64,000 nt of DNA from Labrys sp. KNU-23 (GTDB lineage: Bacteria > Pseudomonadota > Alphaproteobacteria > Rhizobiales > Labraceae). Location: contig NZ_CP043489.1 of assembly GCF_008330945.1 (NCBI RefSeq), positions 2,429,501 through 2,493,500 on the forward strand, given 5' to 3'. The notes below the pieces were generated by a model. It was not told where the DNA came from. It saw nothing but the letters and a program-made list of their open reading frames with translations, and did not search any database. A program made the translations under genes and the position numbers. Below are positions 60,667 to 64,000 of this stretch, one piece after another. How positions within the stretch are numbered: position 1 is the first letter of the stretch; every line of letters begins with the position of its first letter.

Positions 60667-60998
60667 GCGCGCGCTTCCTTGTTGGAGGGCGTGGCGGCGG
60701 CAAGCTCGGCGGCGAGCGCCGCGAGGTCGGGCTTGGGCTCGCCCTGCTTGTAGATCTTCACGAACTTGTCGGTCACGGTATGGCGCACGGCATTGAAGAA
60801 GCGCGCGCAGCCATGCACATGGCGCCAGCGCTCGGCGATCAGCCCCTTGGGATTGGAGCGGGTGTAGAGAAAGCCTTCCCAGACTTCGTCCGTCGGGTTG
60901 TCGGCGAAGGCCGGGCGGGCGATATGGGCCTCACCCATGTTGCGGAACTCCAGTTCCGGGCGGTCCTGTTCGCAATAAGGGCAGCGGATGAGCAGCAT
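60663..60998 (-). CDS. soxD: Sarcosine oxidase, delta subunit
   Basis: A 111-residue subunit. The zinc site is formed by IRCPYCEQDRP at the N-terminus and HVHGCARFFN near the middle, as in other SoxD proteins. The start at 60998 (MLLIRCPYC) is the family standard; the frame is open further upstream inside soxB. It overlaps soxA by 4 bp, and soxB ends 8 bp before it. Confidence 0.93.
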   Translation of the reverse strand: MLLIRCPYCEQDRPELEFRNMGEAHIARPAFADNPTDEVWEGFLYTRSNPKGLIAERWRHVHGCARFFNAVRHTVTDKFVKIYKQGEPKPDLAALAAELAAATPSNKEARA

Positions 60999-61006
60999 GA
61001 CGGTCC

Positions 61007-62257
61007 TCAGTGCGCGACGGCGGCAGCGGCCGCTTCGTCGATCAGGCGTCCGGTGCGGAAGCGATCGAGGGTGAAGGGAGCGGCGATCGGATGGGGCTCG
61101 CCCGTCGCCACCGTATGGGCGAAGACATGGCCCGAGCCCGGTGTCGCCTTGAAGCCGCCCGTGCCCCAGCCGCAATTGACGAACAGGCCGGGCACCGGGG
61201 TCTTGGACAGGATGGGCGAGCGATCGGGCGTGACGTCGACGATGCCGCCCCAGTTGCGCATCATGCGGGTGCGGCGCACCACCGGGAAGAGCTCGCAGAT
61301 CGCATCCAGCGTGTGCGCCGCGATGTGCAGGCCGCCTGTCTGCGAATAGGAGACATACTGGTCGGTGCCGGCACCGATGACGAGGTCGCCCTTGTCCGAT
61401 TGCGACATGTAGGCGTGCACGGTGTTGGACATCACCACGCAGGGCATGATCGGCTTGAGCGGTTCCGACACCAGCGCCTGCAGGGGATAGCTCTCCAGCG
61501 GCATGCGCACGCCGGCCATGTCCATGACCACCGAGGTGTGGCCGGCGGCGACCACGCCGAGCTTCTTGGTGCGGATGGTGCCCCTGGAAGTCTCCACCCC
61601 CGAGACGGCCCCGGAAGCATCACGCAGGATGCCGGTGACCTCGCAGTTCTGGATGATATCGACGCCCAGCGCATCGGCGGCGCGGGCATAGCCCCAGGCC
61701 ACCGCGTCGTGGCGGGCGACGCCGCCGCGCCTTTGCAGGGCCGCACCCATGATCGGATAGCGGATATCCTTGGAGATGTTGAGGATCGGGCAGAATTCCT
61801 TCGCCTCTTCCGGCGTCAGCCATTCATTGTCGATGCCCGCCAGGCGATTGGCATGGATATGGCGCTTGAAGACCTGGATGTCGTGCACATTGTGCGCCAG
61901 CATCATCACGCCGCGGGCCGAATACATCACATTGTAGTTCAGCACCTGCGACAGGTTCTGCCACAGCTTCATCGCGTGGTCGTAGAGCTTGCCGCTCTCC
62001 TCCCACAGATAGTTGGAGCGGATGATGGTGGTGTTGCGCCCGGTATTGCCGCCGCCCAGCCAGCCCTTTTCGAGCACGGCGATATTGGTCATGCCATGCT
62101 CGGCGGCCATGTAATAGGCCGTGGCGAGGCCGTGCCCGCCAGCGCCGATGATGATGGCGTCGTAGCTGGCCTTCGGTTCGGGCGAGCGCCATTGCTCGGG
62201 CCAGTCCTGATGACCACGCAGCGCGTTGCGCGCCAGGGAAAAGACAGAAAACCGCAC
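61007..62257 (-). CDS. soxB: Sarcosine oxidase, beta subunit
   Basis: A 416-residue flavoprotein subunit carrying FAD and covalent FMN in this family. The N-terminus RFSVFSLARNALRG is the family standard, so translation starts at GTG 62257 rather than at upstream ATGs. FAD binding: AIIIGAGGHGLATAYYMA, then GGGNTGRNTTIIRSN; the C-terminal GWGTGGFKATPGSG closes the flavin site. It heads the soxBDAG operon, facing the GlxA-type regulator. Confidence 0.94.
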   Translation of the reverse strand: MRFSVFSLARNALRGHQDWPEQWRSPEPKASYDAIIIGAGGHGLATAYYMAAEHGMTNIAVLEKGWLGGGNTGRNTTIIRSNYLWEESGKLYDHAMKLWQNLSQVLNYNVMYSARGVMMLAHNVHDIQVFKRHIHANRLAGIDNEWLTPEEAKEFCPILNISKDIRYPIMGAALQRRGGVARHDAVAWGYARAADALGVDIIQNCEVTGILRDASGAVSGVETSRGTIRTKKLGVVAAGHTSVVMDMAGVRMPLESYPLQALVSEPLKPIMPCVVMSNTVHAYMSQSDKGDLVIGAGTDQYVSYSQTGGLHIAAHTLDAICELFPVVRRTRMMRNWGGIVDVTPDRSPILSKTPVPGLFVNCGWGTGGFKATPGSGHVFAHTVATGEPHPIAAPFTLDRFRTGRLIDEAAAAAVAH

Positions 62258-62346
62258 GTGTTGCCGCCCGTTGGATGGAGTCTTGAATGGCGCGACTATC
62301 ATCATCCCGCCGACCGCCAGTCTAGCACGGAAGCGACGCGCCTTTT

Positions 62347-62487
62347 GTCGCATTGGAAGAAATTGCAAAAACGAGACTGTCGTCATCAGCGGGGAGAGGA
62401 CGCATTTGGGATAGTATTTGACCATTGGGTCGCATCCCATTATCTAACATTTGTCAATTTACGACATTAAATGCGACATATGGTCGG
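62347..62487. promoter_or_regulatory. GTCGCAT motifs in the soxB/regulator divergent region
   Basis: GTCGCAT appears at 62347-62353 and 62429-62435, and its complement ATGCGAC at 62471-62477. The last two extend to an imperfect inverted pair, TGACCATTGGGTCGCAT (62419-62435) and ATGCGACATATGGTCGG (62471-62487), with 35 bp between. Repetition inside this promoter region points to binding by the divergent GlxA-type regulator. The rest of the 451-bp gap 62258-62708 has no gene. Confidence 0.5.
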
Positions 62488-62708
62488 CCCCACATCAGAA
62501 TTCTTCAAAAAATATCGCAATATCGTCTCGGTGCGTCGCTTCGGAGAACGCGGTACAAACCGCCCTGCAACTGACGCTTTTGACCATAATGGGCGCGTAG
62601 ATGCCCGATGCCATCATGAGGGCGAGCGCTCCGTCTGGTGCGCTTTCCCGCCTCCGTCACGCTTCGTACCGCCGGCCCCCCGGCGGAGGTTCCTAGGGAG
62701 AACAGCGT

Positions 62709-63707
62709 ATGAATATCCGGCCGGATATCGGCGCCACGCATACCGTCGGCTTTCTGCTTACCCCGAACTTCTCGATGATCGCCTTCGCGGCGGCTGTGGA
62801 GGTCCTGCGCCTGACGAATTACGTCACTGGCGCCAAGGCCTTCGCCTGGCGGCTCTATTCGCCGGACGGCCAGCCGATCGAGGCCTCGAACGGGGTGGCG
62901 CTGGCAGTCGACGGCTCCTATGCCGATGTCGGGCCGATGCCGGAGATCATCGTGTGTTCCGGTATGGACGTGCAGAAATATGATCACGGCTCGCTGATCG
63001 CCAAGCTGCGCAAGCTCGCCTTCTATGGCGTCTCGATCGGCGCCGTGTGCACCGGCACCTACATCCTGGCCAGGGCCGGCCTGCTCGACGGCCATCGCTG
63101 CGCCATCCATTGGGAGAATTACGACAGCTTCCGCGAAGAATTCCCCGACATCGACGCCACGCAGGAACTGTTCGAGATCGACCGCAATCGCTTCACCTGC
63201 GCCGGCGGCACCGCCTCGATCGACATGATGCTGGCGCTGATCACGGCCAAGAAGGGCGCGGTCATCGCCGCTCTCGTCACCGACGAACTCATCCATCATC
63301 GCATGCGCGACTCCCATGAGCGCCAGCGCATGGAACTGCGCGCGCGCCTGGGCGTCTCCCATCCCAAGCTCCTCGCCGTGATCGGCGAGATGGACAAGCG
63401 CCTGGAGCGTCCGGTTTCCTGCGCCCAGCTCGCCCGCACCGTACGCCTGTCGCCGCGCCAGCTCGAGCGGCTCTTCCAGCGCTATCTCGACACCACGCCG
63501 ACCCGCTACTACCTCGAAATGCGCCTCAACCGCGCCCGCCAGCTCCTGCGCCAAACCTCGATGCCGATCCTGTCGGTGGGCCTGGCCTGCGGCTTCGTCT
63601 CCGCCTCGCACTTCTCCAAATGCTATTCGGAGCATTTCGACCGCACCCCCTCCGAGGAACGCAAGGGCATGCGGGTCGAACGCAACGTGGCGACGGCCAT
63701 CGCTTGA
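62709..63707 (+). CDS. GlxA-type AraC family regulator (GbdR/SouR-like)
   Basis: A 332-residue regulator. The N-terminal DJ-1/PfpI-like ligand domain has VGFLLTPNFSMIAFAAAVEVLRL and the Cys elbow SIGAVCTGTYILARAGLL. The C-terminal AraC domain has CAQLARTVRLSPRQLERLFQRYL and ILSVGLACGFVSASHFSKCYSEHFDRTP. Such regulators (GbdR, SouR) activate glycine betaine, dimethylglycine and sarcosine catabolism. Divergent placement next to soxBDAG makes it the likely activator. The conserved N-terminus starts at the chosen ATG. Confidence 0.9.
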   Translation: MNIRPDIGATHTVGFLLTPNFSMIAFAAAVEVLRLTNYVTGAKAFAWRLYSPDGQPIEASNGVALAVDGSYADVGPMPEIIVCSGMDVQKYDHGSLIAKLRKLAFYGVSIGAVCTGTYILARAGLLDGHRCAIHWENYDSFREEFPDIDATQELFEIDRNRFTCAGGTASIDMMLALITAKKGAVIAALVTDELIHHRMRDSHERQRMELRARLGVSHPKLLAVIGEMDKRLERPVSCAQLARTVRLSPRQLERLFQRYLDTTPTRYYLEMRLNRARQLLRQTSMPILSVGLACGFVSASHFSKCYSEHFDRTPSEERKGMRVERNVATAIA

Positions 63708-63935
63708 CCTGCGGAATGCACTCGCCGCCACCGCCGTGGTCGAGGCTTCCGGTGGGCCGGCGGCAGCGCCGGCCTGCGATGCACGCAGCCGTCATGCCGC
63801 CAGTCGCCGCGGCGCATGAAACCATGATGCTGTAGGGCAAGCGGTCGGCCGAGCCTGGAGGTCGAACGCATCCTCGGCGCCTGCCGTGGCAAGAGGCGAC
63901 CAACTTCTCCTGGAGCGGTGGCGCCGCCGGTCCCG

Positions 63936-64000
63936 TCAATTCCCGCCCAGCAGGCCGGCGGCGATGTTGATCGCCAGGGCCAGGATGGTGGCGTTGAAGA
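63936..64000 (-). CDS. C-terminal fragment of an unidentified gene (window edge)
   Basis: The last 20 residues of a minus-strand frame (FNATILALAINIAAGLLGGN) run off the right edge. The sequence is hydrophobic and could be a membrane segment. The family cannot be told from so little. The 228-bp gap before it holds nothing recognisable. Confidence 0.35.
   Translation of the reverse strand, partial: FNATILALAINIAAGLLGGN

Noticed and set aside
1..64000. CRISPR array
   Set aside because: No regularly spaced direct repeats with unique spacers were seen; the repeats present are palindromic intergenic elements.

Overview
The window looks like chromosomal DNA from a high-GC alphaproteobacterium, most likely Hyphomicrobiales (Rhizobiales). 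The basis is GC-rich wobble positions, many rhizobial-style intergenic hairpin repeats, an IalB-family protein, a four-subunit sarcosine oxidase operon with a divergent GlxA-type regulator, and many ABC transporters. I cannot name the genus.

The main feature is a ~16 kb genomic island (about 831-16851) inserted at the 3' end of a tRNA-Leu(CAA) gene. A tyrosine integrase lies just inside the left end. A degenerate copy of the tRNA 3' end (attR) marks the right end, and GGTGGTA-type repeats occur near both ends. The cargo is a tightly overlapping four-gene operon: a DUF499-type ATPase, a small conserved protein, a DUF1156-type DNA methylase, and a PLD-nuclease/SNF2-helicase fusion. This is the layout I associate with Hma (helicase-methylase-ATPase) defence systems. 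It is followed by a block of mobile-element genes, including a protein ending in an SSB-like DEDIPF tail and an AlpA/Xis-like protein. The last cargo gene is an A/T-rich reverse transcriptase of the defence-associated (DRT/Abi-like) kind, next to attR. The island therefore looks like a defence island.

The rest is mostly metabolic and transport DNA. 17-26 kb holds an SDR, a periplasmic hydrolase, and a PuuR-like regulator with a polyamine-type ABC transporter, an amine-oxidising flavoprotein and a cupin. 26-30 kb holds a YihY/BrkB membrane protein, a DUF1223 protein, a threonine/serine dehydratase, and a divergent HxlR regulator/reductase pair. 30-36 kb holds a sulfatase, a LysR regulator and a sugar-type ABC importer without an ATPase. 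A perfect 13-bp motif upstream of both the sulfatase and the importer suggests one regulon. 36-41 kb holds pyrophosphatase and an Fbp-type ferric iron importer. 41-48 kb holds a GNAT protein, ferrochelatase, an IalB-like protein, a di-haem peroxidase, an AcpA-like phosphatase, a DUF559 protein and a threonine aldolase. 48-53.5 kb holds an MFS exporter with a divergent CGNR regulator, then a bufferin-type RiPP operon (bufA1-bufB-bufC-doxX). 53.7-57 kb holds argC, a SorC-like regulator and an Anp1-like glycosyltransferase. 57-64 kb holds soxBDAG with a divergent GlxA/AraC regulator, and the edge of an unidentified gene.

Intergenic DNA is rich in structured repeats. Several have an outer stem enclosing two inner hairpins, giving a cloverleaf-like plan. 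Start sites, product names and operator calls come from reading the sequence only; no database search was run.
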